DNA of 64,000 nt from a marine gamma proteobacterium HTCC2089 (GTDB taxonomy: Bacteria > Pseudomonadota > Gammaproteobacteria > Pseudomonadales > Azotimanducaceae): contig CAJJDH010000013.1 of the NCBI GenBank assembly GCA_905182905.1, positions 89,474 to 153,473 on the forward strand. Reading direction: 5' to 3'. The position numbers and the translations under genes were made by a program. Positions within the stretch are counted from its first letter, which is position 1. The number at the start of each line of letters is the position of its first letter. The notes beneath the pieces are model-generated. The model worked only from the letters and a program-made list of their open reading frames with translations. It searched no databases and was not told where the DNA came from. Positions 1 to 8,851 of the stretch are shown piece by piece.

Positions 1-660
1 ACAGCCATTTGGCTAACACTTAAACTTGCGTCCATCACCACTCTGATATTGCTGCTTTTAGCCACCCCTCTTGCCTGGTGGTTAGCCCACAGCAACAGCA
101 AACTAAGGCCTGCAATTGAGGCCATCACCGCCATGCCCTTAGTAATGCCGCCTACTGTCATCGGCTTTTATCTTTTACTTTTGTTCAGCCCAGAGAATCC
201 AATAGGCCAATTTTGGTTGCAAACCACCGGTAACACCCTGACATTTTCCTTTTCAGGCCTAGTAGTCGCTTCGCTAATTTACTCCCTGCCTTTCATGGTA
301 CAGCCGTTAATGAACACTTTTGTTCAGGTTGGCAAAGGTCCTATTGAAGTGGCTTACACTCTAGGTGCTAAGCCTTGGGATGCATTTCTTAACGTGATTT
401 TACCGCTCTCTCTAAGGGGTTATATCACCGCATCGGTGTTGACCTTCGCCCATACGGTTGGCGAGTTCGGCGTAGTTTTAATGGTTGGTGGTAATATCCC
501 GGGCGAGACAAGATTAGTATCTATTGCCATTTACGAAGAAGTAGAAACCCTTAACTATGCCCAAGCACATTTACTTTCAGGCATTCTTATAGCCTTCTCG
601 TTCCTTGTACTGTTGCTGGTCTACAGCCTCAATCGGCGTGCCGCCATGCGGGTACTGTGA
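1..660 (+). CDS. modB: Molybdate ABC transporter permease ModB (5' end outside window)
   Basis: Inner-membrane permease of the molybdate/tungstate importer. The frame is open from base 1 (TAIWLTLKLAS...), so only a few N-terminal residues are missing and the first in-frame start-like codon at 49 is not the real start. Several hydrophobic segments are visible, and the cytoplasmic EAA loop that docks onto the ATPase is clear (EVAYTLGAKPWDAFLNVILP, bases about 340-420). The stop at 658-660 is followed after one base by the ATG of the ATPase gene, so the two are co-translated. The binding protein modA is expected just upstream, outside the window. The family assignment is secure. Confidence 0.9.
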   Translation, partial: TAIWLTLKLASITTLILLLLATPLAWWLAHSNSKLRPAIEAITAMPLVMPPTVIGFYLLLLFSPENPIGQFWLQTTGNTLTFSFSGLVVASLIYSLPFMVQPLMNTFVQVGKGPIEVAYTLGAKPWDAFLNVILPLSLRGYITASVLTFAHTVGEFGVVLMVGGNIPGETRLVSIAIYEEVETLNYAQAHLLSGILIAFSFLVLLLVYSLNRRAAMRVL

Positions 661-661
661 C

Positions 662-1750
662 ATGTTAGAAATAGATATAAAACTTGCTAGAGATGATTTT
701 CAACTTAATCTGGCAGCCACTATTGGCCCAGGGGTAACCGCGATTTTTGGATCCAGCGGCAGCGGCAAAACCAGTCTGCTTAAAGCCATTGCAGGCCTAG
801 TGCCGGTCCAAGGTCATATCTCTTTTATGGGTACTACATGGCTCAACGAAACACAGCACACCCCGCCCTATTTAAGACCCATAGGTTTACTGTTTCAAGA
901 AGATAGACTCTTTGCTCATCTAAATGCCTTGGACAATCTCAACTTTGCGATCAAGCGGGCAACCAACAGAAAACCCGCTGTAACACCAGATTCCTCCACA
1001 GCAATTTCTTTACAAGCCGTTGTAGACACATTTGATTTAGCACCCCTACTACAGCGCAGTGTAGGTAATTTGTCAGGCGGCGAACGTCGCAGGATAGCTA
1101 TGGCACGCACACTGTTAACCCAACCACAGCTACTGCTGCTAGATGAGCCCTTGAGCGGTTTGGACGAATCTCGAAAAAGAGAAATACTACCCTATCTGCA
1201 TGCACTTTCTAACGAATTCAAAACACCTACACTATACGTTAGTCATCAATTAGAAGAAGTCACACAACTTTGCCAAAATATAATGGTCATCAACTCTGGG
1301 GAAAAATGCTTCCACGGCTCTACCTACGACGGCGTAAATTATGTGGAAGCGCAGCTTAACAACCTACTCACCACGGACCTTTCATTTTTGCACGGCAGGG
1401 TCATTGAACATGACGTTACCTATCACATGACGCGGTTAAACGTGGCAGGTCAGAATGTGCAAATTCCAAAGTTGGAATATAGAGATCTTGCCATCAATGA
1501 GTACGTCACTCTTCAGGTTAAACCCAATGATGTTGCATTAGCACTACAGCGGCCAACCGGAATAAGCACTCGAAATGTTTTAAAAGGTGTGATCAAAAGC
1601 ATCGACGCAAGCGAACGTTTTGCCGACATTACGCTATCTATCGGTGGACAAACTCTGCGTTCTAGAATCACTCTACCGGCCTGCCATGAGCTGGGTTTAC
1701 AGCAAGGTATGACAGTCTATGCCCTGCTCAAAAGTAGCGGCCTTGGCTAA
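662..1750 (+). CDS. modC: Molybdate ABC transporter ATP-binding protein ModC
   Basis: ATPase of the molybdate importer, 362 residues from the ATG at 662, one base after the modB stop. The frame is open further upstream, but that extension lies wholly inside modB. Walker A GSSGSGKTS is at residues 30-38, the Q-loop glutamine near 79, the signature LSGGE at 137-141, Walker B LLLLDEP near 157-163 and the switch histidine (SHQ) near 195. The last ~80 residues form the Mop/TOBE oxyanion-binding region characteristic of ModC and absent from most other importer ATPases. Length matches the family. A short inverted repeat overlaps the stop codon but has no T-run. Confidence 0.93.
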   Translation: MLEIDIKLARDDFQLNLAATIGPGVTAIFGSSGSGKTSLLKAIAGLVPVQGHISFMGTTWLNETQHTPPYLRPIGLLFQEDRLFAHLNALDNLNFAIKRATNRKPAVTPDSSTAISLQAVVDTFDLAPLLQRSVGNLSGGERRRIAMARTLLTQPQLLLLDEPLSGLDESRKREILPYLHALSNEFKTPTLYVSHQLEEVTQLCQNIMVINSGEKCFHGSTYDGVNYVEAQLNNLLTTDLSFLHGRVIEHDVTYHMTRLNVAGQNVQIPKLEYRDLAINEYVTLQVKPNDVALALQRPTGISTRNVLKGVIKSIDASERFADITLSIGGQTLRSRITLPACHELGLQQGMTVYALLKSSGLG

Positions 1751-1783
1751 CGCTCAGCCAATGCCACTCAGCCCAACGGGTTG

Positions 1784-3193
1784 CTATTGTGCGCCGCGCC
1801 AGTTGCCATGAAACCCGTAAGGAATGCGGTGGTCTAAATAGGCTTTAGCAAGGGGACCAGCTGCGACATTTTGCGCATCTAAAATGGCTAAGTGACTGGC
1901 GCCTCGATTAGCGTCATACACATGGGCTAACAAAAACCCTTCCCCCTCAGCAGCATCTTTAGAAGTAGGTACAAATATTGGCTCACCGGTGGCACACCCT
2001 TCGCCCACATCATATAGGTCCAACGAGTTGGTCTTGTGGTCAACTGCGCCAATGACATTGAACCCGCCCACTTTCTCTGGCGGCTGGGTATCTCCGGCAA
2101 AGTAGCCGTAGCGGTAACTCATACCGGTCAGACGCTCGTCAAAACGCGGAAACTCGCAGACTATGTCGTGCAATTGCTCTTCTTTAAAAACATCTGTTTC
2201 GCTATCTAAATCAAATGTCCAACGAACCATCTTTGCCAGTGCTTTCTTCGGATCTCCGCGACTACCGTCCACAAGTGGAAACAAAGGTGCTTCAGGATAC
2301 TCGCACACATCGCAAATAATCTTGTTACCGTCCGTGTACGAATTCATGGGGTGGAATACATAACTAGGAGCGCCACGGAACCAGCGCAAGTCTTTGACAG
2401 AACCAGCTCTTGGCATAACACCAATATGCACACCCTTCTCTGGCTCCCAGGCGTAAACTGGACCACCAGCGAACGCACGCTCAATTGAGCCTGTGAGCGG
2501 CATGATCGGAAACAAAATGTGTTCCTTGGTCACCATAAAATCGTGAACCATGGATGCATAGGGTGCGACAAATGCCTCTGATCGAGTCACAGTGCCGCCG
2601 GCATCCACCACGCTAAAGGTCATATGCTCGGAGATTGCACCCTTGGCGTTATAACCAAAGAAAAACATTTCCCCAGTTTCTTCATCCATTTTTGGATGAG
2701 CGGTCATGGGACCATGTAACCTGTCACCGAAGGTATGTCCGCCCTTTGTTTCTAACGAAATAGGGTCTAGTTCAATAGGTATATGCGCTTCTTCTAAAAC
2801 CAACAACTTGCCACCGTGCCAGATAATATTCGTATTACCCACACCATCTGTTTCCATACCCTGAACGCTTTCATCGACATCCATAGGATTAAAACTGTTA
2901 AAAAGCGATCGGCCTGCTTCTCGCTCTTTCTCAAATCGCTGAGTGCGTACCCAACGATTACGGTAACTAACTCGCCCGTCTTCAATACTTAAGGCATGAA
3001 TCATGCCGTCACCACCAAACATATGGTACGCGCCTCGAGGAGAATATTGCGGGTTGGGACCATTGCGGTAAAAAGTACCATTAAGTTGCTTGGGTACTTC
3101 GCCTTCGATAATTAGGTCGTGAACATCACACTCCATTTGCAGGGGCGCAAAGCCACCACGCAGGTTGGGGTGATTGGGGAATAATTGAGCCAT
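1784..3193 (-). CDS. Carotenoid oxygenase (RPE65/lignostilbene dioxygenase family)
   Basis: Non-haem Fe(II) dioxygenase that cleaves a C=C bond in carotenoids, apocarotenoids or stilbenes; the substrate cannot be told from sequence. The 469-residue length is typical. All four iron-ligating histidines of the seven-bladed propeller can be placed: His166 (MTAHPK), His217 (SMVHDF), His281 (YVFHPMNS) and His462 (YGFHGNW). The N-terminal FYRNGPNP and FGGDGMIHA blocks are also family signatures. No signal peptide is seen, so it is probably cytoplasmic or peripherally membrane bound. It lies downstream of the exonuclease III gene on the same strand, behind a terminator-like hairpin, so it may have its own promoter. 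No carotenoid synthesis genes are present in the window. Confidence 0.9.
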   Translation of the reverse strand: MAQLFPNHPNLRGGFAPLQMECDVHDLIIEGEVPKQLNGTFYRNGPNPQYSPRGAYHMFGGDGMIHALSIEDGRVSYRNRWVRTQRFEKEREAGRSLFNSFNPMDVDESVQGMETDGVGNTNIIWHGGKLLVLEEAHIPIELDPISLETKGGHTFGDRLHGPMTAHPKMDEETGEMFFFGYNAKGAISEHMTFSVVDAGGTVTRSEAFVAPYASMVHDFMVTKEHILFPIMPLTGSIERAFAGGPVYAWEPEKGVHIGVMPRAGSVKDLRWFRGAPSYVFHPMNSYTDGNKIICDVCEYPEAPLFPLVDGSRGDPKKALAKMVRWTFDLDSETDVFKEEQLHDIVCEFPRFDERLTGMSYRYGYFAGDTQPPEKVGGFNVIGAVDHKTNSLDLYDVGEGCATGEPIFVPTSKDAAEGEGFLLAHVYDANRGASHLAILDAQNVAAGPLAKAYLDHRIPYGFHGNWRGAQ

Positions 3194-3207
3194 GGGTTAG
3201 ATCCTAT

Positions 3208-3233
3208 AAAAAGAACCGTTCTAAATGACGGTT
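3208..3233 (-). terminator. Probable rho-independent terminator after exonuclease III
   Basis: On the minus strand, a few bases past the exonuclease III stop, AACCGT and ACGGTT form a 6-bp stem around an 8-base loop, followed by CTTTTT. The stem is short, so termination may be partial with read-through into the carotenoid oxygenase gene. Confidence 0.45.
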
Positions 3234-3236
3234 TAT

Positions 3237-4019
3237 CTAGACTAAGTCTACACCCACTGGACAGTGATCGGAGCCTAAAACATGGGGCCAAATAAAAGCC
3301 TCTTTGACCCTACGCATACCTGAATGCGAAGCAAATACGTAGTCGATACGCCAACCTACATTATCATCTCGAGCACCACCAAACTGGCGCCACCAAGTGT
3401 AGTGGTCGGGATCATCAGAATGAGTGGCTCTGAAAGTATCAACCCAGCCATGACTCATCCAGCGCGTTAACTCATCACGCTCTATAGGTAGAAAGCCACT
3501 GGCTTTTTTGTTTGTCTTGGGCCGGGCAAGGTCAATTTCTTCGTGAGCAGTATTATAGTCTCCTACAACATATACAGGACCACGTTTGCGCAGCACTTCG
3601 ATACGATCAAAAACAGCCCTATAAAAGTCCATTTTGTAGGCTACTCGAGAGTTATCTCTATCCTTACCGCTGCCCTTTGGGAAGTACACACAAACCACAG
3701 CTAGCCGACCATAATGTGCGGCTATAAATCGCCCCTCATCGTCGAAACGGTCTTCACCTAAACTTGTTTCAACTCGACTAGGGTTGGTTTTACTGAAGAT
3801 CGCCACGCCGCTATATCCAGGGCGCTTTGCAGGTGCGAAGCATACATGCCAATTTTCTGGCGCTAAAACATTTGGGGGTAACTGCTCAGGAAATGCACGA
3901 ACTTCTTGCAAAGCAACGACATCGGCTTTGGAAGATTCCAAAAAGTCGAGAAAACCTCGCTTTGCGCAGGCACGAAGCCCATTAACATTCCAACTCACAA
4001 TTCGCATTTTTTTAGCCAT
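3237..4019 (-). CDS. xthA: Exodeoxyribonuclease III (AP endonuclease, EEP family)
   Basis: Cuts DNA at abasic sites and trims 3' blocked ends in base-excision repair. The 260-residue protein has the usual motif order: MRIVSWNVNGLRA at the N-terminus, metal-binding Glu39 in ALQEV, the VGDYNTAHEEID block with active-site Asp/Asn, and the terminal GSDHCPVGVDL with catalytic His252. The first ATG (4019) gives MAKKMRIVSWN; the ATG at 4007 gives the classic MRIVSWN start. Neither has a convincing ribosome binding site, so the start is uncertain by four codons. It is separated from the metallopeptidase gene upstream by about 140 bases. Confidence 0.93.
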   Translation of the reverse strand: MAKKMRIVSWNVNGLRACAKRGFLDFLESSKADVVALQEVRAFPEQLPPNVLAPENWHVCFAPAKRPGYSGVAIFSKTNPSRVETSLGEDRFDDEGRFIAAHYGRLAVVCVYFPKGSGKDRDNSRVAYKMDFYRAVFDRIEVLRKRGPVYVVGDYNTAHEEIDLARPKTNKKASGFLPIERDELTRWMSHGWVDTFRATHSDDPDHYTWWRQFGGARDDNVGWRIDYVFASHSGMRRVKEAFIWPHVLGSDHCPVGVDLV

Positions 4020-4162
4020 TTAGATCAGCAAATATCCAAGTTGTTAATGAAAGCCATTTTGCCATTCACGCGCAATAAAAATGCAGACCAGCGGTAGTCA
4101 CTAGACCGACCACCTGCAACTTTTAGCAATAAATAGGGACAAATTAAATTTCTGATGAACAT

Positions 4163-4843
4163 TTAGCGGCGCAAAAGGAGCGCTGCCCAACGCGTTAGAT
4201 TGAGCACATCCGCCAATGCTGCGGCTACATATGTAAACGCCGCCGCACGCAAAATCTTGGCAACTACCTGTTCTTGTTTGGCACCTAGATAAGAACCGGC
4301 CTTTAGTACCGGTAAAGCCTTTCCGAAGCTTGCGTCCCATTCGATTGGCAAGGTAACGAGGTGCACCAACATCCGCACAAGAAGACCGCTGAGGCCACAT
4401 AAAGCAAGCGCCCAAAAAGGTACCGGGTGACGAGTTATCAGAGCGAAAATTGGCGCCGCCCAAATGGCACCTGCACTGATTTGGGCAATTCTATTCGCAA
4501 AGGGTACCAACCGTGTGCGTGCCGCCAATCGAGGATCTTTCTGATGATCCTGCATTGCATGACCCACCTCGTGTGCAGCAATAGCAACGGCGGTTAAAGA
4601 ACGACCGGAAAAATTAGCTTGGCTCAAACGCACACACTTATCCGAAGGATCATAGTGATCACCAATCTCTGTCGTTTCAACCTTTACAGATTCAAGGCCA
4701 AACCGTTCAATCAGGTGTTTTGCCAGCTCTCCTCCGGTGCCTGGCATACCTTCTATGTCCTGAGAATAGGCGTTCATAACCCAGCGCACCCACAGACTTG
4801 GGGCAAAAACCACAACCAGCAGTATTAGAACAATTACAATCAT
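4163..4843 (-). CDS. YugP-like neutral zinc metallopeptidase
   Basis: Membrane-bound zinc peptidase of the YugP/Zn_peptidase_2 type; no physiological substrate is established for the family. From the ATG at 4843 the protein has 226 residues (a TTG one codon upstream is less likely). An N-terminal membrane segment (residues 2-20) is followed by the zinc motif HEVGH at 91-95, preceded by VAIAA and followed by AMQDH, then two further hydrophobic segments near 118-160 and a hydrophobic C-terminus. The order and length are those of the family. It sits 21 bases downstream of the aldolase gene on the same strand and is probably co-transcribed with it, though a shared function is not apparent. Confidence 0.85.
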   Translation of the reverse strand: MIVIVLILLVVVFAPSLWVRWVMNAYSQDIEGMPGTGGELAKHLIERFGLESVKVETTEIGDHYDPSDKCVRLSQANFSGRSLTAVAIAAHEVGHAMQDHQKDPRLAARTRLVPFANRIAQISAGAIWAAPIFALITRHPVPFWALALCGLSGLLVRMLVHLVTLPIEWDASFGKALPVLKAGSYLGAKQEQVVAKILRAAAFTYVAAALADVLNLTRWAALLLRR

Positions 4844-4864
4844 CAAACTGCCCTACTATTTGAA

Positions 4865-5656
4865 CTAATATCCGGTGCCTTCGCGCTTTGCCTCTGCCAC
4901 GCCTCGAGCTGCGGACAGCTCCTTCGCAGCACTTCTAGTCATATGGCCAGAGTCACTGCCTAGGGTGACAAAGTTAAAGCCAAGCTCTAAATACTTCTGG
5001 GTATATTCAATACCACCGGTATGAATACCCGCTGCTATGCCATGAGCCTTGCACTTGGCGAGTAAACTTTTAACTACTTCCAAATGTTCTGGTTGTGGCT
5101 GATCGCCCATCGCAGGCAGCCCCATAGATAAAGCTAAATCAGCTGGACCGATGTAAACACCGTTAAGCCCGGGTGTAGACATAATTTCATCCGCATTGGC
5201 TACGCCTTCGGCAGTTTCGATCATTGCAATACAAGCAACTTGGTCATTCGCCTCAACCGCATACCCGCGCCCTGCATCAAGGGCTGCGCGAATAGGCCCA
5301 AAAGAACGATTACCTTGTGGCGGGTAGCGACAAGCATGCACAGCAAGTTCGGCTTCTTGGCGATTATTCACCATAGGTACAATGACACCATAAGCACCTG
5401 CGTCTAGTACCTTCATAATTTCGTAAGGTTCATTCCATGGCACCCTGACTATAGGTGTGGCATTAGAATTAGAAATTGCGGGCAACATGTTTCTGACATC
5501 TGTGTAATCGATAAGACCGTGCTGCATGTCAATACAGACCCAATCAAAACCCAATTTCGACATAGCTTCCGCAGAATAGGAATTTGCAAGGCTCAGCCAA
5601 CAGCCCACCGTCTGTTCATCCCTACGCCATGCGGCTAGTGCTTTATTCTCTTTCAT
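4865..5656 (-). CDS. HpcH/HpaI family aldolase
   Basis: Class II metal-dependent aldolase related to 4-hydroxy-2-oxoheptanedioate and 2-keto-3-deoxyglucarate aldolases, which release pyruvate and an aldehyde. 263 residues. Visible family elements: DMQHGLIDYTD with the catalytic histidine, the GVIVPMV strand, the RYPPQGNRSFGP arginine loop, the metal-binding glutamate in MIETAEGVANADEI, and GVYIGPADLALSMG with the metal-binding aspartate. The ATG at 5656 has a GGGGTAGG ribosome binding site. There are no other aromatic meta-cleavage genes next to it, so the precise substrate remains open. Confidence 0.88.
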   Translation of the reverse strand: MKENKALAAWRRDEQTVGCWLSLANSYSAEAMSKLGFDWVCIDMQHGLIDYTDVRNMLPAISNSNATPIVRVPWNEPYEIMKVLDAGAYGVIVPMVNNRQEAELAVHACRYPPQGNRSFGPIRAALDAGRGYAVEANDQVACIAMIETAEGVANADEIMSTPGLNGVYIGPADLALSMGLPAMGDQPQPEHLEVVKSLLAKCKAHGIAAGIHTGGIEYTQKYLELGFNFVTLGSDSGHMTRSAAKELSAARGVAEAKREGTGY

Positions 5657-5848
5657 AACCTACCCCTATGGTGACTATTACAAATGTTATCGCGCCCCTG
5701 CGAGCACTAACCATACGTTATTCTTACCTAAAATTTCCATTAGATAACAGCAAAAGCTCTTCCCTGGACGCAAATTTGCACGCCATTGTTACAACTCATC
5801 TAGTAGTATCTCGCCTCCTAACTCTTGGCAGGAAATTCACACACCCTG

Positions 5849-6169
5849 ATGACAACTCTGAATCAACAGTTTATCGACCTAAGCAATACGACTCGGGAAC
5901 TCATAGGTTTACTCGACGAGACCGATGAAAAATTTTGGCTGATGGTACTTAGGCGTGCGCTGGTCAAAGTGGATGCCCACGAATTGGCCGGGGCTACGCT
6001 AATTTTAGGCTGTTATGGCGGCGTAGACACCTTCTCAGATCTGATCATTGGCAAACCTTTAGAGGCTGATGATCCATTGAGCTTTCGCAACTTAAATGCT
6101 CGCTTAGACCACCTGCGCACGCAAACTTTTGAGGCAGCTAGACGTATTGCTGCGCGACAAACATGGTGA
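5849..6169 (+). CDS. Small conserved-looking protein of unknown function
   Basis: 106 residues from the ATG at 5849; an earlier TTG at 5825 is possible but adds only MAGNSHTL. The protein looks globular and soluble, mostly helical, with a central hydrophobic stretch (ELAGATLILGCYGGVDTFSDL) and an Arg-rich C-terminus. It resembles short hypothetical proteins of the DUF6966 kind, but I hold that only weakly. It stands alone, diverging from the aldolase, with about 190 bases of its own upstream region. A pyrimidine-rich tract follows its stop. Confidence 0.6.
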   Translation: MTTLNQQFIDLSNTTRELIGLLDETDEKFWLMVLRRALVKVDAHELAGATLILGCYGGVDTFSDLIIGKPLEADDPLSFRNLNARLDHLRTQTFEAARRIAARQTW

Positions 6170-6231
6170 ACAAACCTGCTTTGTGACGGCGACTGGAGTG
6201 CACCTGCCGAGGTATTGTCGCTCTCGGGCTG

Positions 6232-6321
6232 CTCCCTTGTCGTCTTCGTCTTTTTCCTCTCTTTCTTTTCTCTTTTTCCTTTTCTCTTTTTCCTTCTTGT
6301 TTATTTTTTTGTCTTTAGTGT
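6232..6321. repeat. Polypyrimidine/polypurine tract
   Basis: About 90 bases that are almost wholly C and T on the plus strand, made of irregular CTTTT/CCTCT runs ending in a run of seven T. It lies between the convergent unknown gene and the enoyl-CoA hydratase. A Lys/Glu-rich open frame on the other strand is an artefact of composition. The T-runs could help terminate the rightward transcript; no strong hairpin precedes them. Confidence 0.6.
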
Positions 6322-6369
6322 AAAAAGAAAAACAGTGTGGCAACATTATTTGCTCACTAGTTAAGATGC

Positions 6370-7125
6370 TTAAAATTTCGAGAAATCTGCCGGCCTGCGC
6401 TCTTTGAATGCAGCTACCGCTTCCAAATTGGCAGGCCCACCCATCAAACTAGCTAGGGCCTTATTTTCTACTTTATAAACCTCGCGCAAAATTTCTCGAC
6501 GCGGCGCCATCATGAGTTCTTTTGTGGTGACCAAAGCAGCCAGTGGTTGCGCCGCTAGGATCCGGGCGTGCTCATCAACCTTAGCCATTAACTGCTCTGC
6601 CTCTGCCAGCGCAAATACTAGGCCTAAATCTTTACATGTCTGAGCGTCCATCCACTGGGAGCTCAAAAGACCCCAAAACGCATTTTGATAACCCATCAGC
6701 TGAGGAAAAGTCACGGTGCTGCCGGCTTCAGCAGTTAAACCTAGCGAGGTAAATGGGCAGCGCAGACGAGCGTCGTCGGCCATAAATACCAAATCAGCCA
6801 AGCCACAGATGGTGCAACCAAATCCGACACCTAGGCCGTTAACAGCAAGAATGATGGGTTTGGGAAATTCAATAATTGCTTCGAACATGCCTGGAAAGCC
6901 ATATTTAGGTTCGGACCCACCACGTTGAGCCGCTAAGTCCATACCAGCGGAAAACGCTCTACCAGCGCCTGTTATCACCAACACTTTGACACTGTCATCT
7001 TCCGTAGCAGCTACAATGTCTGCAGCCACGGCGTCAAACATATCGTCGTTAAACGCATTCAGGGCTTCAGGTCGGTTAAATGTCAGCGTTCTTACAGCGC
7101 CCTTGTTACTAATCGAGGTGAGCAT
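6370..7125 (-). CDS. Enoyl-CoA hydratase/isomerase family protein
   Basis: Crotonase-fold enzyme acting on acyl-CoA, 251 residues from the ATG at 7125, which has an AAGGAT ribosome binding site; the frame extends to 7179 but the added residues do not fit the family. The first oxyanion-hole element is GRAFSAGMDL and the second is VNGLGVGFGCTICGLADLV. The two catalytic glutamates of classical hydratases are not both evident (SLGLTAEAGST has one), so it may be an isomerase or hydratase with atypical chemistry. It is transcribed away from the VOC dioxygenase, sharing a 135-base divergent promoter region. Confidence 0.85.
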   Translation of the reverse strand: MLTSISNKGAVRTLTFNRPEALNAFNDDMFDAVAADIVAATEDDSVKVLVITGAGRAFSAGMDLAAQRGGSEPKYGFPGMFEAIIEFPKPIILAVNGLGVGFGCTICGLADLVFMADDARLRCPFTSLGLTAEAGSTVTFPQLMGYQNAFWGLLSSQWMDAQTCKDLGLVFALAEAEQLMAKVDEHARILAAQPLAALVTTKELMMAPRREILREVYKVENKALASLMGGPANLEAVAAFKERRPADFSKF

Positions 7126-7260
7126 ATTCTTATCCTTATATCTAACGCGAAATTCTAGCTCCAAATACTCGATTAACACAAAAGCAAATGTTCTAACACT
7201 TGAGCAAGGCGTCTTTCCAGCATACCTTAGGATCCCATACTCAGTACGTTTGGACGGACT

Positions 7261-8175
7261 ATGCCTGATATTAGAGACTTACTTTATGTGCGCTTTGAAA
7301 TTCCGGACCTAGATAAACAAGCGCAATTTCTCACAGATTTTGGCTTTCAGGTCACAAGAGAACAGGGTTGCCTGTTCGCACGAGGCTACGATGCCCAACC
7401 CTACGCTTACATCGCCGAGCAAACCGAAGGCGCCGCTTGTTTTAAAGGTATGGGTTTTGAGGCTCTGTCACGCCAAGAACTAGAACGAATCGCGGCGATG
7501 GACAGTGTTCCTATAGAAGAAGTAAACCTGCCGGGTGGCGGTCTTAGAGCACGGCTAATAGATCCAGACGGCAACGAAGTTGATATTGTTTACGGCATAA
7601 CAAAATCAGCCCCCCTAGCACCGCCATCCCGGTCACCACTCAATCAAGATGAGCCGCGACTTAGATTGGGCCAGCGAGTGGGTTTCAATGCCAATACAGC
7701 CGCTATAAAAAGACTAGGACACTGCGTTTTAAACGTCACGGACTTTCGCGTTAGCGAAGCTTGGTACAAGGAGCGGCTTGGCTTTATCACCAGTGATGAA
7801 ATTTATATTGGCAGCGAAGAGAAAACCCTTGGCGCGTTTATGCGCCTTGATCGAGGCGAGGTTTATGTAGATCACCACACGCTATTTTTAGTCGGCGCTG
7901 GGCACGGAGAATTTAATCACGCAGCATTTGAGGTTTGTCATTGGGACTACATAATGCAGTCTCACGATTTTCTGGCGCAACAGGGTTATGAGCAGCGGTG
8001 GGGTGTTGGCAAACATCTCTTAGGTAGCCAAGTCTTCGACTATTGGAAAGACCCTTCAGGATTTACCTTGGAGCACTTTACTGACGGTGATTTGTTTAAC
8101 CGTTCTTTCGGCTCCCACAAGCAGCCAATAGACAAGCTCTTAGCCGTACACTGGGGACCAGAAGGGTCGCCCTAA
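7261..8175 (+). CDS. Two-domain VOC (extradiol-dioxygenase-like) protein
   Basis: 304 residues forming two vicinal-oxygen-chelate modules. The N-terminal half is probably structural. The C-terminal half has the three metal ligands of type I extradiol dioxygenases: His154 (LGHCVLNV), His220 (FNHAAFEV) and Glu271 (FTLEHF), in the spacing seen for catechol 2,3-dioxygenase-like enzymes. It probably opens a catecholic ring with Fe(II) and O2. A meta-cleavage hydrolase or decarboxylase is not nearby, so the pathway is unknown. The divergent enoyl-CoA hydratase and the aldolase at 4.9 kb are compatible with aromatic or steroid degradation but do not prove it. Confidence 0.85.
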   Translation: MPDIRDLLYVRFEIPDLDKQAQFLTDFGFQVTREQGCLFARGYDAQPYAYIAEQTEGAACFKGMGFEALSRQELERIAAMDSVPIEEVNLPGGGLRARLIDPDGNEVDIVYGITKSAPLAPPSRSPLNQDEPRLRLGQRVGFNANTAAIKRLGHCVLNVTDFRVSEAWYKERLGFITSDEIYIGSEEKTLGAFMRLDRGEVYVDHHTLFLVGAGHGEFNHAAFEVCHWDYIMQSHDFLAQQGYEQRWGVGKHLLGSQVFDYWKDPSGFTLEHFTDGDLFNRSFGSHKQPIDKLLAVHWGPEGSP

Positions 8176-8242
8176 GGTAAACTACCTTAGAAGCGCGTGT
8201 ACAAATAGCATTCTAGCCAATATGCGGGCAAGAGGCGGGACG

Positions 8243-8548
8243 CTATTGGTTAACGTTTAGTGGAACGCCCTCAATCATCGCAATATTGGCCGTGGATGCA
8301 ACCCAACGATGTGCAGCGAGCTGCTGATATTCGTCGCTTGAGTACCAACTTTTGGCTGCCTGAGCAGACGGAAACTCAATCAAGACCGTTCGGGTATACG
8401 ACCATTGCCCTTCCCACACCTCTGGTGCTTCGTCCACCGCAAGCATCTTGCCCTCATAGCTGGCAAAAATTTCCATAAAACCCTGCTCGTATTGGGCGTA
8501 TTTTTCTCGATCATGGATATTGATTTGAGCGGTCACGTACGTGGTCAT
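8243..8548 (-). CDS. DUF1330 family protein
   Basis: 101 residues of the DUF1330 dimeric alpha/beta-barrel family, of unknown function. Landmarks are the N-terminal YVTAQINIHDREKYAQYEQ strand-helix, the LAVDEAPEVWEGQW segment and the VLIEFPSAQAAKSWYSSDEY motif, all in the expected order. It is transcribed alone, converging on the VOC gene with a 67-base gap. Confidence 0.85.
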   Translation of the reverse strand: MTTYVTAQINIHDREKYAQYEQGFMEIFASYEGKMLAVDEAPEVWEGQWSYTRTVLIEFPSAQAAKSWYSSDEYQQLAAHRWVASTANIAMIEGVPLNVNQ

Positions 8549-8622
8549 GTTGCGTCCTATTGAGGTAGCCGTTAACTATAATCACCCCGCTCAGCCATGC
8601 ACACCAAAATCTGCCTGCGAAC

Positions 8623-8640
8623 GGTAGGTTCGAATCTACC
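8623..8640 (+). other. tRNA T-arm-like fragment (possible attachment-site scar)
   Basis: An 18-base stretch has GGTAG and CTACC arms around a loop containing TTCGAAT, the TpsiC consensus. The loop is 8 rather than 7 bases, as though one C had been deleted from a normal T-arm. No acceptor, D or anticodon arms are found around it, so this is not a functional tRNA. It could be a leftover of an element integrated at a tRNA gene or chance. Confidence 0.25.
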
Positions 8641-8776
8641 CAAAGACCCTAGTATCACGAGCGTCTATCTCAAGATGACACGTACGAAAAATCTCCCAGA
8701 GTGTTTATTGAAGCTCAACAGCGGATATTGCGCACAAATTAGTTCGTGCAATCCCTGCATAGGCTTAGTAATTTCA

Positions 8777-8814
8777 GATACTTTTGGTATCATCAACTGT
8801 ATACCAAAAATATC
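8777..8814. promoter_or_regulatory. 14-bp inverted repeat, likely operator of the XRE gene
   Basis: Arms 8777-8790 and 8801-8814 match at 13 of 14 positions (left GATACTTTTGGTAT, right ATACCAAAAATATC), separated by 10 bases, so centres are about two helical turns apart. It sits 37 bases upstream of the XRE start, where a self-regulating repressor would bind. No obvious -10/-35 pair is visible, so promoter position is unassigned. Confidence 0.6.
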
Positions 8815-8851
8815 ATATTCAACCCTTTTCACTAGGGCTAGCCTTTCGCTC

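Noticed and set aside
1743..1761. Terminator after modC
   Set aside because: TTGGCT/AGCCAA pair over a 7-base loop, but the stem overlaps the stop codon and no T-run follows.
6104..6346. Lys/Glu-rich 80-codon frame opposite the pyrimidine tract
   Set aside because: It is the translation of a low-complexity polypurine strand; no ribosome site and no family.
8623..8640. Functional tRNA
   Set aside because: Only a T-arm with an 8-base loop is present; no D arm, anticodon arm or acceptor stem can be drawn around it.
8597..8851. N-terminal extension of the XRE frame
   Set aside because: It starts at an ATG but would translate the T-arm fragment and the inverted-repeat operator, giving residues unlike any XRE protein. 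The ATG at 8852 fits the HTH start.
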